Of a stretch of DNA of 64,000 nucleotides, positions 33,476-43,386 are shown piece by piece. The notes beneath the pieces are model-generated. The model made no database searches, was not told the origin of the DNA, and saw only the letters and a list, made by a program, of their open reading frames with translations. This stretch comes from JACVRM01 sp963817375 (GTDB taxonomy: Bacteria; Actinomycetota; Thermoleophilia; Gaiellales; Gaiellaceae): the NCBI GenBank assembly GCA_963817375.1, contig CAWFOB010000001.1, positions 248,001 through 312,000 on the forward strand. The letters run 5' to 3'. The translations under genes and the position numbers were made by a program. Every line of letters begins with the position of its first letter. Position 1 is the first letter of the stretch.

Positions 33476-33841
33476 TCAGCTGACCGTGAAGTCCCCGTGC
33501 ATCATCGACTCGTGCGGGCGGCAGTAGAAGGAGTACGACCCCTTCGTCAACTTGACGGTGACCGTCTTCGACCCGACGAACGAGACGCTGGTCAGCTCCT
33601 TCTCGAACTTCGGGCTGCCCTTCTCCTTCTCGACCACGAAGCTGTGGATGTTCGCCTTGTCGGCGATCTTGAAGGTGTAGGTGCCCGGTGCAAGGTGCTT
33701 CACCGACTTCCCGTTCTGCTTGAGCGAGATGGTGAAGCCCGGCCCGACGGTCCCGCTCAGCGTCTTCGCCGAGGGCTTCGCGGCGGCCACGGCCGCGGCG
33801 ATGAGCGCGAGTGCCGCGACGGCGGCGATCGTCCGTTTCAT
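33476..33841 (-). CDS. Secreted cupredoxin-like copper protein
   Basis: A 121-residue protein: signal peptide (residues 1-21, ending in AAVAAAK) and a plastocyanin/azurin-like beta domain. The type-1 copper ligands appear complete: His66 in ANIHSF, Cys107, His110 and Met113 or Met114 in SFYCRPHESMM. AGGAGG lies before the ATG. It is probably a periplasm-equivalent electron carrier or copper chaperone. It sits between an exporter and a VWA operon, 5 kb from the copper cluster; a broken paralogue lies at 12072-12334. Confidence 0.88.
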   Translation of the reverse strand: MKRTIAAVAALALIAAAVAAAKPSAKTLSGTVGPGFTISLKQNGKSVKHLAPGTYTFKIADKANIHSFVVEKEKGSPKFEKELTSVSFVGSKTVTVKLTKGSYSFYCRPHESMMHGDFTVS

Positions 33842-33895
33842 TGTGAATCCTCCTTGGTCGGTCGAAGCCTGTACGGCCCAGACGGCCGGCCGGAT

Positions 33896-34885
33896 TCAGG
33901 GAACGCGGCTGAAGGTGAAGACCGACGCCCCGGCGGCGAGGAGCGCGAGCAGGCCCGCGGCGAGCATGAACGCCCACGTGATCTCTTCCTTGGCCGGCTC
34001 CTTGGCGAGCAGCGAGCCGATGCTCGCGTACGCCGAGTTGAGCGCCTGGCTGCTCGGCGCGTCGAAGTACTTCCCGCCGGTCGTGACGGCGATTCGGCGC
34101 AGCGTCTCGCGGTCGGGCGGCACCGGGATCTGGCGGCCGCCGAAGTCGAGCATCCCCTGGTCGGTGCCGAGCGCGATCGTGTACACGGGCACGCACAGCG
34201 CCTTCGCCCTGGCCGCACCGTCGTCGGGGGTCAGCGCGCCGGCGGTCTGGAAGCCGTCCGAGAGGAACAGCACTGCCGCCGGTTCCCTGTTCCCCGTCGT
34301 CGAGCACGAGGTCACGGCGGCCAGGCGGCGCTCGCCGGCGTTGCCGACCGCGTCATGCGCGAGCTGGGCGGCGCGCGCCACGGCGTCGCCGATCGCCGTT
34401 CCCCGCTGCGGCGAGAGGTACGAGAGCGCGTCGCGGACGAGCTGCCGGTCGCGCGTGACGGGCGCGGCCACCTGGGCGTCGCCGGCGAAGGCGACCAGCC
34501 CGACGCGGAACTTCGGCGGCAGGCGGTCGAGGAGATGGCTGGCCGCGTTCTGAGCGGCCTGGAGGCGGCTCGGCTGGACGTCCTGGGCGAACATCGACCC
34601 CGACTCGTCGATCGCGAGGACGATCGTCGCCTGCTCGCGCGTGTGCTGGACGTTCAGGTGCGGGCGCGCCATCGCCGCGGTCGCGGCCCCGAGCGCCAGC
34701 AGGAACAGGATCGGCGCGATCCACCGCCGCCAGCTCCCGCGGCGGTCGACCACGCTCGCCAGCACGTCGAGGTTCGTGAACGCGATCGCGTAGCGCGACG
34801 GCCGCCGGCGCACGAACAGGTAAGCGACCAGGACGGCAGGCACGAGGGCGAGCCCAAGCAGGGCGAGCGGCCACTGGAACGTCAC
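33896..34885 (-). CDS. VWA-domain membrane protein (BatA/BatB-like), distal copy
   Basis: A 329-residue protein with two N-terminal helices (about residues 5-25 and 55-72), an outer von Willebrand A domain, and a C-terminal helix. The metal-ion-dependent adhesion site is LAIDESGSM (DxSxS) near residue 95, with later TAIGDAV. This is the Bat/aerotolerance type that works with MoxR ATPases. Its ATG overlaps the stop of the secreted protein gene before it; it is last in the operon. Confidence 0.9.
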   Translation of the reverse strand: MTFQWPLALLGLALVPAVLVAYLFVRRRPSRYAIAFTNLDVLASVVDRRGSWRRWIAPILFLLALGAATAAMARPHLNVQHTREQATIVLAIDESGSMFAQDVQPSRLQAAQNAASHLLDRLPPKFRVGLVAFAGDAQVAAPVTRDRQLVRDALSYLSPQRGTAIGDAVARAAQLAHDAVGNAGERRLAAVTSCSTTGNREPAAVLFLSDGFQTAGALTPDDGAARAKALCVPVYTIALGTDQGMLDFGGRQIPVPPDRETLRRIAVTTGGKYFDAPSSQALNSAYASIGSLLAKEPAKEEITWAFMLAAGLLALLAAGASVFTFSRVP

Positions 34886-35583
34886 GGCGCACCCCTCGCA
34901 CAGAGCAGCTGCACCTGCAGCAGGACGCGAGTGGCGGCCGGCACTGCGAACGTCCGCTGCACGGTGGCGACCGACCTGCCGCCCTGCCGGCGCAGGCTGA
35001 CGGTCACGCCGCTCAGCACCGACGGGCTCGGCTGCAGGTGCGTGCTGAAGCCGACGGCGTAGGTGGCGCCCGCCAGCCGCTCGCCGCTAGCGCAGGCGGT
35101 GATGACCCCAACCGGCTGGTTCCCGCGCACGGAGACGGTGTGGAAGCGCCGCTGCAGCGGCTTCGGCTTCGCGGCCGTGTAGGCGGTGGTCGAGCGGCCG
35201 CCGCCCCCGCTCGTCGGGATGCACCCGATTACGGGGCGGAAGGCGGTCGGGCGCGCCCGCGCGGAGAGAGCCTGGAACACGACGCTGCGCTTCGTGGAGA
35301 TCCCCGGGTTGATCGGGCTGCCGAGCAGCCCGAGCCAGCGCACCTCGAGCGTCGGGTCGCCGAGGATCGCGTCGAGGCCGCCCGCGACGCTCCGCTTCGG
35401 GCACGTCACCTGGTACTGGACGGTGCTCGCGCTCCCGGCCGGGGCCGTCGGGACGGCGACCCATGGGCCCGGGACGGTGATGCAGACGTCGAGGCCCTTG
35501 CACTCGCTCGTGGCGCCCGCGCTCACCGGCAGGGCGAGCAGCACGAGCCCGAGCAGCGGCGCGGCGACGAGCACGCGCGTCAC
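34882..35583 (-). CDS. Secreted hypothetical protein inside the VWA operon
   Basis: A 233-residue protein with a clear signal peptide (LLGLVLLALPVSAGA). The mature part has seven cysteines (C28, C33, then TCPKRSV, GCIPTSG, ACASG and LLCARG positions), which suggests disulfide bonds, and PGPWVAVP. I recognise no domain. Stops and starts overlap by 4 bp with the VWA genes on both sides, so it is made in step with them. It could be a client or accessory of the MoxR-VWA machine (inference). Confidence 0.75.
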   Translation of the reverse strand: MTRVLVAAPLLGLVLLALPVSAGATSECKGLDVCITVPGPWVAVPTAPAGSASTVQYQVTCPKRSVAGGLDAILGDPTLEVRWLGLLGSPINPGISTKRSVVFQALSARARPTAFRPVIGCIPTSGGGGRSTTAYTAAKPKPLQRRFHTVSVRGNQPVGVITACASGERLAGATYAVGFSTHLQPSPSVLSGVTVSLRRQGGRSVATVQRTFAVPAATRVLLQVQLLCARGAP

Positions 35584-36545
35584 GGGAGCCTCCGGAAGAG
35601 CAGCGAGGAGAGCGCGCCGGACGCCAGCAGGAGGAGCACGCCCGCGCCGGCGAACGCGGCCGTGATCTCAGACGGCTTGCGCACGTGGCCGAGCCGCTTG
35701 CCGAGATCCGAGTAGACCTTCTTCAGGTCGGCGTCGGTCGCGGCCGTGAACGCCTGGCCGCCGCTCTGCTGGGCGACCTGCTGGAGCGTGGTGGGATCGG
35801 CCGGGACGCGGATGCGCTCGGTATACCCGCCCACGAGCTTCTCCGTGATCACACCGTCGGGCGTGCCCAGCGAGACGGTGTAGATCGGCACGCCCGCCGC
35901 CTTGGCGCGCTGCGCCGCTGCGGTCGGCGTCAGCGCGCCGAGCGTCTGGGCGCCGTCCGACACGAGCAGGATCGCCGCGGGCGGCGGCTTCCCGTTGCTC
36001 CCGCGCACCTTCCCCGCCGAGCGCAGCGCGAGCGAGATCGCGTCGCCGATCGTCGTCCCCGCCCCGGTCCGCGCCTCCGCGAGCGCCTGGCGGACGAGGT
36101 CGCGGTCGGTCGTCGGCGGCGCCACGACGGCGGCGCGGTCGGCGAAGGTGACGACGCCGACCTGCAGCGACTTGGGCACGACCTTGAGGAAGCGGTCGAT
36201 GGCTGCCCCCGCCGCGGCCAGCCGCGTCGGCTTGACGTCGTTCGCGGTCATCGACCGCGAGATGTCGACGGCCAGGATCACGGTGGCCTCGTTCCGCGTC
36301 ACCGACCGCTTCGCGTGCGGCCGGGCGAAGCCCGTGACCAGCACGGCGACGGCGAGCAGCAGGATCGCGACCGGCAGGTGGCGGAGCCGGCCGGGACTGC
36401 GCCCGACGACGTTCGGGAAGAGCGCCGGCGTTGCGAACACGGCGGCGTCGTGCCGGCGGCGCCGCCGCTCGAGCAGGACGTAGCCGACAGCCGCGAACGG
36501 CACGATCAGCAGCGCGAGCAGCGCGAGGGGCCACTCGAAGGTCAC
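35580..36545 (-). CDS. VWA-domain membrane protein (BatA-like), proximal copy
   Basis: A 321-residue protein with the same plan as the distal copy: two N-terminal helices, VWA domain, C-terminal helix. The metal site is LAVDISRSM (DxSxS) near residue 95, with GTTIGDAISLAL later. The pair are paralogues. The start overlaps the DUF58 stop. Confidence 0.92.
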   Translation of the reverse strand: MTFEWPLALLALLIVPFAAVGYVLLERRRRRHDAAVFATPALFPNVVGRSPGRLRHLPVAILLLAVAVLVTGFARPHAKRSVTRNEATVILAVDISRSMTANDVKPTRLAAAGAAIDRFLKVVPKSLQVGVVTFADRAAVVAPPTTDRDLVRQALAEARTGAGTTIGDAISLALRSAGKVRGSNGKPPPAAILLVSDGAQTLGALTPTAAAQRAKAAGVPIYTVSLGTPDGVITEKLVGGYTERIRVPADPTTLQQVAQQSGGQAFTAATDADLKKVYSDLGKRLGHVRKPSEITAAFAGAGVLLLLASGALSSLLFRRLP

Positions 36546-37468
36546 CGGCGCGGGCCTCCGCGGCGCAGGAACGGGACGAGCACGCGCAGCCAGTCGCCCT
36601 CGGTCGGAAGCACGACGTGCCGGACGCCGAGTGACGCAAACGTGGTGGCGACGGCGGAGCGCTCGGAGTCGGCGGCGGCGGCGAAGCGGGCCCGCAGGCG
36701 CGCGCTGCGCGTGTCGACGCGGAGCTTGCGGCCGGTCTCCGGGTCGACGAGCCAGAGCTCGCCCATCGCCGGCAGCTCCTGCTCGCGCGGGTCGCGGATC
36801 TCGATCGCGACGACGTCGTGGCGGGCCGCGAGCTGGATCAGCTGGGGGCGCCAGTCGAGCGGCCCGCGGAAGTCCGAGATGACCGCGATCAGCGCGCGCT
36901 GCCGCGCGACGGACGCCGCGCGGGAGAAGGCGGTCGCGAACGAGGTCGCGCCGTTTTCCGGCTCGCGCTCCTCGCGCAGCTCCGTGAGCACGCCGAGCAG
37001 ACCGGCGCGACCCTGGCGCGGCGGGAGCACCCGCGGCTCCACGCCGCCGAACGCGACCACGCCGAGGCGGTTGCCGCGGCGGGTGGCGACGTGGGCGAGC
37101 GCGAGCGCCGCGCCCTCGGCGACGTCCGCCTTGCGCCGGTCGGCAGTGCCGAAGCGCATCGAGGCGGACGCGTCAACGACCACCCAGCTCGTGAGCACGC
37201 GCTCGGCCAGGTGGACGCGCACGTGTGCGACGCGCGTCCGCGCGGTCACGTTCCAGTCGATCATGCGGACGTCGTCGCCCGGCTCGTACTGGCGTACCTG
37301 TGCCAGCTCGGTCCCCGGCCCGAGCCGCGACGAGCGGTAGTCGCCCGCGAGCAGCCCTTCGACGCGCCGGCCGATGGTCAGGTCGAGGGCGCGCAGGAGG
37401 CTGCCGGGCAGCGGCCCGGGCCCCGGGCGCGACGGGTCGCGCCGCGCGGCGAGGGCGTCGACGGTCAT
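36542..37468 (-). CDS. DUF58 domain protein
   Basis: A 308-residue cytoplasmic protein of the DUF58 family, a constant partner of MoxR ATPases and VWA proteins. The core GDDVRMIDWNVTARTR is the family signature, followed by a VWA-like half (WVVVDASASMRFGT, RQRALIAVISDFRG). The ATG overlaps the MoxR stop. It probably links the ATPase to its VWA partners. Confidence 0.92.
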   Translation of the reverse strand: MTVDALAARRDPSRPGPGPLPGSLLRALDLTIGRRVEGLLAGDYRSSRLGPGTELAQVRQYEPGDDVRMIDWNVTARTRVAHVRVHLAERVLTSWVVVDASASMRFGTADRRKADVAEGAALALAHVATRRGNRLGVVAFGGVEPRVLPPRQGRAGLLGVLTELREEREPENGATSFATAFSRAASVARQRALIAVISDFRGPLDWRPQLIQLAARHDVVAIEIRDPREQELPAMGELWLVDPETGRKLRVDTRSARLRARFAAAADSERSAVATTFASLGVRHVVLPTEGDWLRVLVPFLRRGGPRR

Positions 37469-38481
37469 GCGGCGACGCGCCGCAGGTCGATCTGCGGCAG
37501 CGGCAGCGTGGACAGCACCCGGTCGAGGATCACGTCGGGCTGCACCTCTTCGGCGAGCGAGCGGTAGGACAGCACGAGCCGGTGCCGGAGCGCGTCCTTG
37601 GCGAGCTCCCAGAGGTCGGCGCCGACGACGTAGTCGCGGCCGCGGATGAGCGCGAGCGCGCGGCCGCTCTGGATCAGGCTGATCGGCCCGCGCGGGCTGG
37701 CGCCGTAGGCGATGTACTCGGTGAGCTCCGGCAGGTTGAAGTCGGCGGGGCGCCGCGTCACGTCGGCGAGCGTCACCGACCAGCTGATCAGCGCCGGGTC
37801 GACGTAGACCGCCGCCACCTGCCGCTGGATGTCGAGCAGGTCATCGACGCTGAGCGTCCGCCGCAGGTCGGGCGGCGGGACGAGCGAGCGCTGCACGACG
37901 GTCAGCTCGTCGTCGTGCCCCGGGTAGCCGACGAGCACCTTGAGCATGAAGCGGTCGATCTGGGCCTCCGGGAGCGGATACGTGCCCTCCGACTCGATCG
38001 GATTCTGGGTCGCCATGACGAGGAACGGGTCGGGCACGGGGTAGGTCGTGTGGCCGATCGTCACCTGGTGCTCCTGCATGACCTCGAGCAGCGCCGACTG
38101 CACCTTGGCCGGGGCGCGGTTGATCTCGTCAGCGAGCAGGAAGTTGCAGAAGACGGGGCCGAGCTCGGTGTCGAACTCGCCGCTGTCCGGCCGGTAGATG
38201 CGCGTGCCGACCAGGTCCGACGGGACGAGGTCGGGCGTGAACTGGACGCGGTGGAACGTGCCGCCGAGCACGCCGGCGGTCGTCTTGATGGTCAGGGTCT
38301 TGGCCAGTCCCGGGACGCCCTCGATGAGGAGGTGGCCGCCGGCGAGCAGGCAGACGAGGACGCGCTCGAGCATGCCCTCCTGCCCGGCGATGACGCGCCG
38401 GATCTCGAACAGCGCCTCCTCCAGGCGGTCGTGAACGGTGGGGCCTTCGGGAGAGGCGGGATCGGGCTCGACAGTCGCCAC
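37465..38481 (-). CDS. MoxR-family AAA ATPase
   Basis: A 338-residue AAA+ chaperone-like ATPase. Walker A is GVPGLAKT, Walker B LLADEINRAPAK, sensor 1 MATQNPIE, followed by the C-terminal lid. MoxR proteins assemble or activate metalloenzymes or surface proteins with DUF58/VWA helpers. GTG 38481 is chosen because GAAGGAG precedes it by 5 bases and the sequence further upstream is not protein-like. It is the first gene of a five-gene operon. Confidence 0.93.
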   Translation of the reverse strand: MATVEPDPASPEGPTVHDRLEEALFEIRRVIAGQEGMLERVLVCLLAGGHLLIEGVPGLAKTLTIKTTAGVLGGTFHRVQFTPDLVPSDLVGTRIYRPDSGEFDTELGPVFCNFLLADEINRAPAKVQSALLEVMQEHQVTIGHTTYPVPDPFLVMATQNPIESEGTYPLPEAQIDRFMLKVLVGYPGHDDELTVVQRSLVPPPDLRRTLSVDDLLDIQRQVAAVYVDPALISWSVTLADVTRRPADFNLPELTEYIAYGASPRGPISLIQSGRALALIRGRDYVVGADLWELAKDALRHRLVLSYRSLAEEVQPDVILDRVLSTLPLPQIDLRRVAA

Positions 38482-38560
38482 GGTCGCTCCTTCGTGTTCG
38501 CAGGTCAGCTGGGGCGGCCGCTGAGCGGCCGCGTCTCCCGACGATGACAGCACAAAACGG

Positions 38561-39189
38561 CTAAGAGCTGGGTGAGAAATTCCGCCGGCGTCGCAGCCAC
38601 AGGGCGATGGCGGCGGCGCCGAGGATGACCGCGAGTGCTCCCGCTATGACGCCGATCGTGCCGTAGCTGCGGCCGCCGCCCGAGACCGCCTGCGGCGCGA
38701 CCGTCACACCGTGCGCGGCCGCGAGCTTCTGGACGGCGAGCTCGGCGGTGTCGATCAGGCCGTCCGAGCTCTGCGGCTTCGGCACGCTCTTCAGCACCGC
38801 GTACTCGCGCGCCGTCGTGCGCTTCGTGTGGTTGAAGCCGAGCCCGGTCGGCATGACGATCAGCAGCGGCCCCTTGTAGAGGAAGGCGAGCTCCTGGCCG
38901 AGGAAGTGCGCGTACGTGCGCGGCTGCCGCCAGAGCGACGTCACGGCGCCGAGGTCCGAGCGGTTCGCGATGAGCGGCGACGCGGATCTTGTAGCCGCGC
39001 CTCGTTCGCCGTCCTTGACGAGGGCTGCGAGCTCCTGCTGCTTGCTCTCGGGGTACTTGACGCTGAACGGGAAGAACACCTGCTGCGAGAGCAGGTAGTC
39101 GCTCGCCGGGTCGCCGTCGGCGCGCGGCGGACCCGGCCACGGCGCGCGGCCGCAAGCAGCATGGCGATGAGGACGGCGGCGCGCCTCAT
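38561..39189 (-). pseudogene. Membrane-anchored hypothetical protein of the copper cluster, frame broken
   Basis: Read across about three single-base insertions (near 39135, 39000 and 38978) it gives a signal peptide (MRRAAVLIAMLLAA), a domain with DYLLSQQVFFPFSVKYPES, GYKIRVALIANRSDLGAVTS and LGQELAFLYKGPLLIVMP, and a C-terminal helix ending in LWLRRRRNFSPSS. The layout (short outer domain, tail anchor) is like TPM-type proteins, but I do not claim that family. Its ATG overlaps the stop of the CopC-CopD gene, so it ends that operon. Confidence 0.6.
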
Positions 39190-40903
39190 CCGTTGGCGTG
39201 GTCGACGAGCACGACGTCAAAGGGTGCCTGTCCGGGCGGCGCGATCTCGAAGGTGAGGCCCCAGCGGCCGACCATGACGAGGGCGGGCACGGACTTCACG
39301 TACAGCCCCGGCGACTGCTCGGGCAGGCGGTACGCCTGGTTCGGCATCTCCATGTCGAGCATCGCGAAGGTCGCGTGACGTCGGCGCCGCGTAACCGGCT
39401 TGCCGCCCTTCGTGATGTGCACGCCGAAGTCGTTGTCGACGGCCGCCTTGTTCGGCGTCACGCGCAGCTCGACGCGGTAGCCGTTCTGGTTCGACGACGC
39501 TCGACAACGCGGCCCGGGCCGACGGTGGCGGCCACCTTGCCGAGTCCGGCGAGCGCCTTCGGCGGCGGCGGCAGGCTCGACAGCACGGCGGCGGCGAAGA
39601 TCGCCGACGCGACGACCACGACCTCGACGCTGACGAGCCGCCGCAGGAGCCGCGCCGCGCCGACGGCCCGGTCGCCGCTCGCCGCGAGGCCTGGCTTCGT
39701 GCGCAGCAGGTTGACGGCGCCGAGCGAGCATCGCGACGAACAGCAGCGCCGCCTTCCAGAGGATCGCCTTGCCGTACGACGTCTGCCAGAGCGAGGCGAG
39801 ACCGTCGGCAGGTGGAGCACCGACGCGGTGATCCCTGTGATCGAGCAGCAGCATTCACCGAGACGAACGCCACGTTCGAGAAGCGCGGCACGCAGACGGC
39901 GAGACCGGCGACGCGCTTGCCCACCTCAGGCTGCGCCAGAGCACGAGCAGGCCGATCAGGCCGCCGATCCAGAGCGAGCCGGCCGCGACGTGGACCCAGT
40001 CGACGGCGACCGACGAGCCAGCGCGGCGAGGTCTGGGCCGCGTGGCCGGCCGCGGCCGGGCCGATGAGCACCGCGGCCGCGGCGAGCAGCGCCCCGAGCA
40101 GCGAGAGCAGTGCCGCTACCGAGCGCACCTGCCGGTCGGGACGGTCGAGCCAGAGCGCCGCCGCGGCCGCGATCGCGAACAGGCCGAGCAGCGAGCTCGA
40201 TGTCCAGGTAGCCGCGCCCGAACGCCGACACGCGCATGAGCGGCACGAGGTCGCCGATCGCCCAGACCGAGCGGAGCGCGAACTCGGCCGTCGCAATCAG
40301 CACGTAGACGGGCGTCGCGACGAGCGCGACGGCGAGCGCGATCCAGAACGCGATCGAGACGGCCTGCAGCCGCGTGCCCGCGACGCGGGCGACCAGCGGC
40401 CTGGCGATCGCGATGCGGAGCACGAACAGGCCGACGGCGGCCATGATCGATAGAAACGTGATCCAGCGCGCGGCGAGCAAGTCCGGCGTCGTCGCCGTCT
40501 CCGACAGCGACGGGATGACGAACGCGGCGGCGGGCCCGGGTTCGGCCCGACCTTGAACGTGAACGCGCCGCGGACCGGGTGGCCGTCGACGGAGATGACC
40601 CGCCAGAAGACGAGGTACCACCCCTCGGAGACGCGCTTCAGCGGCACGATCGAGCTCGTCCGGATTCGGTCGCCGAGCGGCGGACGGCGCCGTCGACCTG
40701 CTGGTCGGCGGCCGCGTTCGTCACCGACACGATCGCGAAGCGCGGCTCGACCACCTCGTCGTAGGTCAGCCGCACCTGCGGCGGCGGCGTGTTCACCTCG
40801 GCGCTCGCGGCCGGGAACGTCTTCAGCAGCGCGGCGTGCGCCCACGCGGCCGCCGGCGGCGGCGAGCGCGACGCAGCGAGCGCGACGGCGAGGGCGCTCA
40901 GGC
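39186..40903 (-). pseudogene. CopC-CopD fusion copper protein, many frame breaks
   Basis: About 570 residues can be followed in pieces. A CopC domain (AHAALLKTFPAASAEV, PPPQVRLTYDEVVEPRF, GWYLVFWRVISVDGHPVRGAFTF) is followed by CopD helices (SIMAAVGLFVLRIAIARPL, WVHVAAGSLWIGGL, SLWQTSYGKAILWKAALLF). A C-terminal YtkA-like beta region (YRVELRVTPNKAAVDNDFGV, MLDMEMPNQAYRL) ends it. CopC/CopD carry copper across the envelope. At least eight single-base breaks interrupt it. The start codon is not clear; it lies close after the stop of the secreted gene at 40898. Confidence 0.75.
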
Positions 40904-41750
40904 GACGTGGAGCGTGAACGGCGCAGTCACCACCTTCCCGTGCTGAGCGCATCTGCAGGAAGAGCCGCCAGGTACCGGCGACGGGGAGCGAGCACGCCGA
41001 CCTTGAGGCGGCCCGGCGTGCTCGACGTGCCGGTGACCTTGGCGCCGCCGAGGACGCTCGCGCAGCCGGTGGCGCCGGGCGCGCAGACGTGCGTGTGGAA
41101 GTAGTCGAGTGAGCCGGTGCGGAAGAAGATCGCGTGGGCGAGCGCGCCGTACCAGGGCGTGAACGTCGCGGGCTTGCCATCGGGGCCGGTGACCGTGAAG
41201 TCGAGCAGGCCCGCCTGCGCTGCGCGAAGCTGCGGCGTGCCGTGCAGCGCGAACCGGTAGCCGTCCATCGGTCTCGACTCGGCGTGAACGGCGGCGGGGC
41301 TCCGCGTGGTACGGGCCCTTCGACCGTCACCTTGTCGAAGAGCTGGAAGCTCGGAACCGGGCCGGTCGTTCTTCGGGTAGGCGTCGATCACGACGCGGTA
41401 CGGGCCCGGCTTCGAGAAGGTGACCGTGTCGCTGATGCTTCCCGTCCTTCCCGACCGGCGGGTGGTGGTGGATGATCGTCGCTCAGGTCGCGGCGGACGA
41501 TGATCAGGTGCACGCCGTTGTGCGGGCCGGCGCCGTGGCGGTACGCGGTCAGCGGCTTGCCGTCGGGCTGGATGATCGTGAAGGAGAGCGGCGTCGGCTT
41601 GCCGGCCGCGACCGGGCCGCTGGGCGTGAAGCCCTGGAGGTGATACGTCTGGCCGGGCTGGATCGTGATCGACGGCCCGCCCGAGCCGCCGCCGCACGCG
41701 GCGAGGGCGAGCGGCGCGAGCAGCGCGGCGACAACAATGCGGACGGTCAT
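40898..41750 (-). pseudogene. Secreted lipoprotein-like copper-cluster protein, frame broken
   Basis: Begins with ATG 41750 preceded by GAGGAGG. A lipobox-like signal (LLAPLALAACGGGSGG) leads into GQTYHLQGFTPSGPVAAGKP and KPLTAYRHGAGPHNGVHLII, an immunoglobulin-like repeat pattern. A second similar unit (LLDFTVTGPDGKPATFTPW, GSLDYFHTHVCAPG) follows, and it ends in GTWRLFLQMRSA ... APFTLHVA with TGA at 40898-40900. The HxH-type motifs (RHGAGPHNGVH, DYFHTHV) may bind metal. About six single-base breaks are present. It heads the operon with CopC-CopD. Confidence 0.6.
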
Positions 41751-41774
41751 GTGGTGCCTCCTCGGAGTTCGCTG

Positions 41775-42276
41775 GTGAGCCCGGCGGCGGTTGCGGTCGC
41801 CGCCGTAGCGCTGCTCGTGCCGACGCCGATCGGCACCGGTCCGCGCTTCCATCCGGCGCCCGCGGCGCGAGGCGCCTGCGCGCCCGGCCAGCTCGGCGGC
41901 GGCGGGCGCGTGCACGTCGAGCTGTTCGCGGCCGGGCGGGTCGTGATCGTCCCGGCGGGCATCGGCGTGCGCGGCGGTCACGCCCGCTTCGGCCGCATCA
42001 CCGGGGCGGGCTGCCGCGGCGCCGTGTGGACGACCGACCCCACCGGCGTCGTCCACTTCGAGGGCAGGCGGACGCTCGGCGGCCTCTTCGCGGCATGGGG
42101 CCGGCGCCTGCGGCCCGGCCGGCTGCTCTCCTTCCGCGGCCCGGTGCGCCTCTACCGGAACGGCGTACGGGTGGCCGGCGACCCGCGGTTCGTGCGGCTG
42201 CGCGACGGCGACCAGCTCGTGCTCCAGGTCGGGCTGCTACATCCCGCCGCACCGCTCGTACCGCTTCCCGCCGTAG
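41775..42276 (+). CDS. Secreted/anchored hypothetical protein, one frame break
   Basis: A protein of about 166 residues on the plus strand inside the copper cluster. GTG 41775, hydrophobic N-terminus (VSPAAVAVAAVALLVPTP), then GGGRVHVELFAAGRVVIVPAGIGV, RITGAGCRGAVWTTDPTGVVHFE and LLSFRGPVRLYRNG. The last line reads DQLVLQVG, then, after one extra G near 42231, CYIPPHRSYRFPP and TAG 42274-42276. No family recognised. It is divergent from the secreted gene at 41750, with 24 bp between starts. Confidence 0.65.
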
Positions 42277-42281
42277 CGCGC

Positions 42282-42392
42282 TCATACCGGCCCCGGAGTG
42301 CGTCCGAGCAGCACGATCATCACGACGACGGCGACGATCCCCGCGGCGAGGGCGAGCACCGCGACGAGCAGGCGGAGGGTCTGCCCGTTCAT
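42282..42392 (-). CDS. 36-residue single-helix membrane peptide
   Basis: MNGQTLRLLVAVLALAAGIV-type sequence: one membrane helix with a short polar tail (GRTPGPV). The ATG overlaps the stop of the preceding membrane protein gene by 4 bp, as real genes do here. Function unknown; a small subunit or stabiliser of the upstream protein is possible. Confidence 0.5.
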   Translation of the reverse strand: MNGQTLRLLVAVLALAAGIVAVVVMIVLLGRTPGPV

Positions 42393-43386
42393 ACGGCCGC
42401 CGCCCGTGCCGGCCGGAACTGGACCCAGAGCGTCACCGCGAGCAGGCCTGCGCCGAGCCCGAGGATCGCGATCACCACGACGCGCGCGGCCGTGGTCGAG
42501 AGCGCGGTCAGCGCATACCCGTGCGTGACCATCGGCGAACAACGCGATGCCCTGGAAGAGGCTGCCGATGCCGACGAGGCAGGCGGTGAACAGCGGGACG
42601 CCGCCGCGGCCGCGGAGCAGCGCCAGCAGGAGCGTCAGGCCGACCACGGTGGTGAACACGATCGCCAGGTAGTTCGAGGTCGTCACGTCGGGCCGGCCGT
42701 AGAGCTCGCGCGCGATCCGGATCGTTCCTGTGAGCAGGACGGCCGCGACGGCGGTCCCGACGGTGGCCCGCTGCCACGCCGGCCGCGCGACCGCGACGAG
42801 CGCGCAGGTGAGGATCGCGATGCCGCAGGCGGCCGCGATCCAGGCCCAGGTCGCCCCGGGCGGCCGGTAGCGGAGCGTGCCGATTAGGGCATGCCGGCGG
42901 CCGTCGATCAGCATCGGCACCGACCAGCGGCCGAGGTCGGCCTCGGACCCGCGGCCGGCGGCCAGCGGCTCGAGCGCGTGCAGCCGGTGCTCGTGCCAGC
43001 GGTAGGTGTGGCCGGTGCGTGACGCGATCCCACAGCGGGGGCGCCGTACGGATCTGCGACGGGATCGCAGGTCCGGGGCCGCGATGCGGTCGGACTGCGC
43101 CGTCAGCGAGCGGCGGTTCACAAAGACGCCGCCGGGCGTGAAGCGCAGCAGCGGCTCGCCGAGCGCTGCCGGGAATGGCGACGCGCATCGACGGGCCGAC
43201 GGTGAGGGACAGCTGGCGGTCGCCGTCGACGACGACGGCGCGCACGGCATCCGCGGGCGGGACGAGCCCGCGGATGCGCGCGCTGAAGTCCGTCGCTACC
43301 GGAGCGCCGGGCGCGACGTGGGCGGCAGCCGTGCCCGGCGGAACGAGCGCCGCCAGGACGACGAGCACGCCGGCCATCCGTCTCAC
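42389..43386 (-). pseudogene. Multi-pass membrane protein of the copper cluster, frame broken
   Basis: About 330 residues with about three breaks (near 43180, 43060 and 42537). A signal peptide ends in AAAH, so the mature protein starts with histidine. An outer domain (FSARIRGLVPPADAVRAVVV, LRFTPGGVFVNRRS, YRWHEHRLHALEP, RWSVPMLIDGRRHALIG) is followed by about six helices (WAWIAAACGIAILTCAL ... TLWVQFRPARAAAV). GTG start overlaps the YcnI stop. The position between YcnI and CopC-CopD suggests a copper-trafficking role; no family is recognised. Confidence 0.6.

Noticed and set aside
38561..43386. Programmed ribosomal frameshifting in the copper cluster
   Set aside because: There are far too many breaks per gene and no recurring slippery heptamer or downstream pseudoknot; error or decay is simpler.
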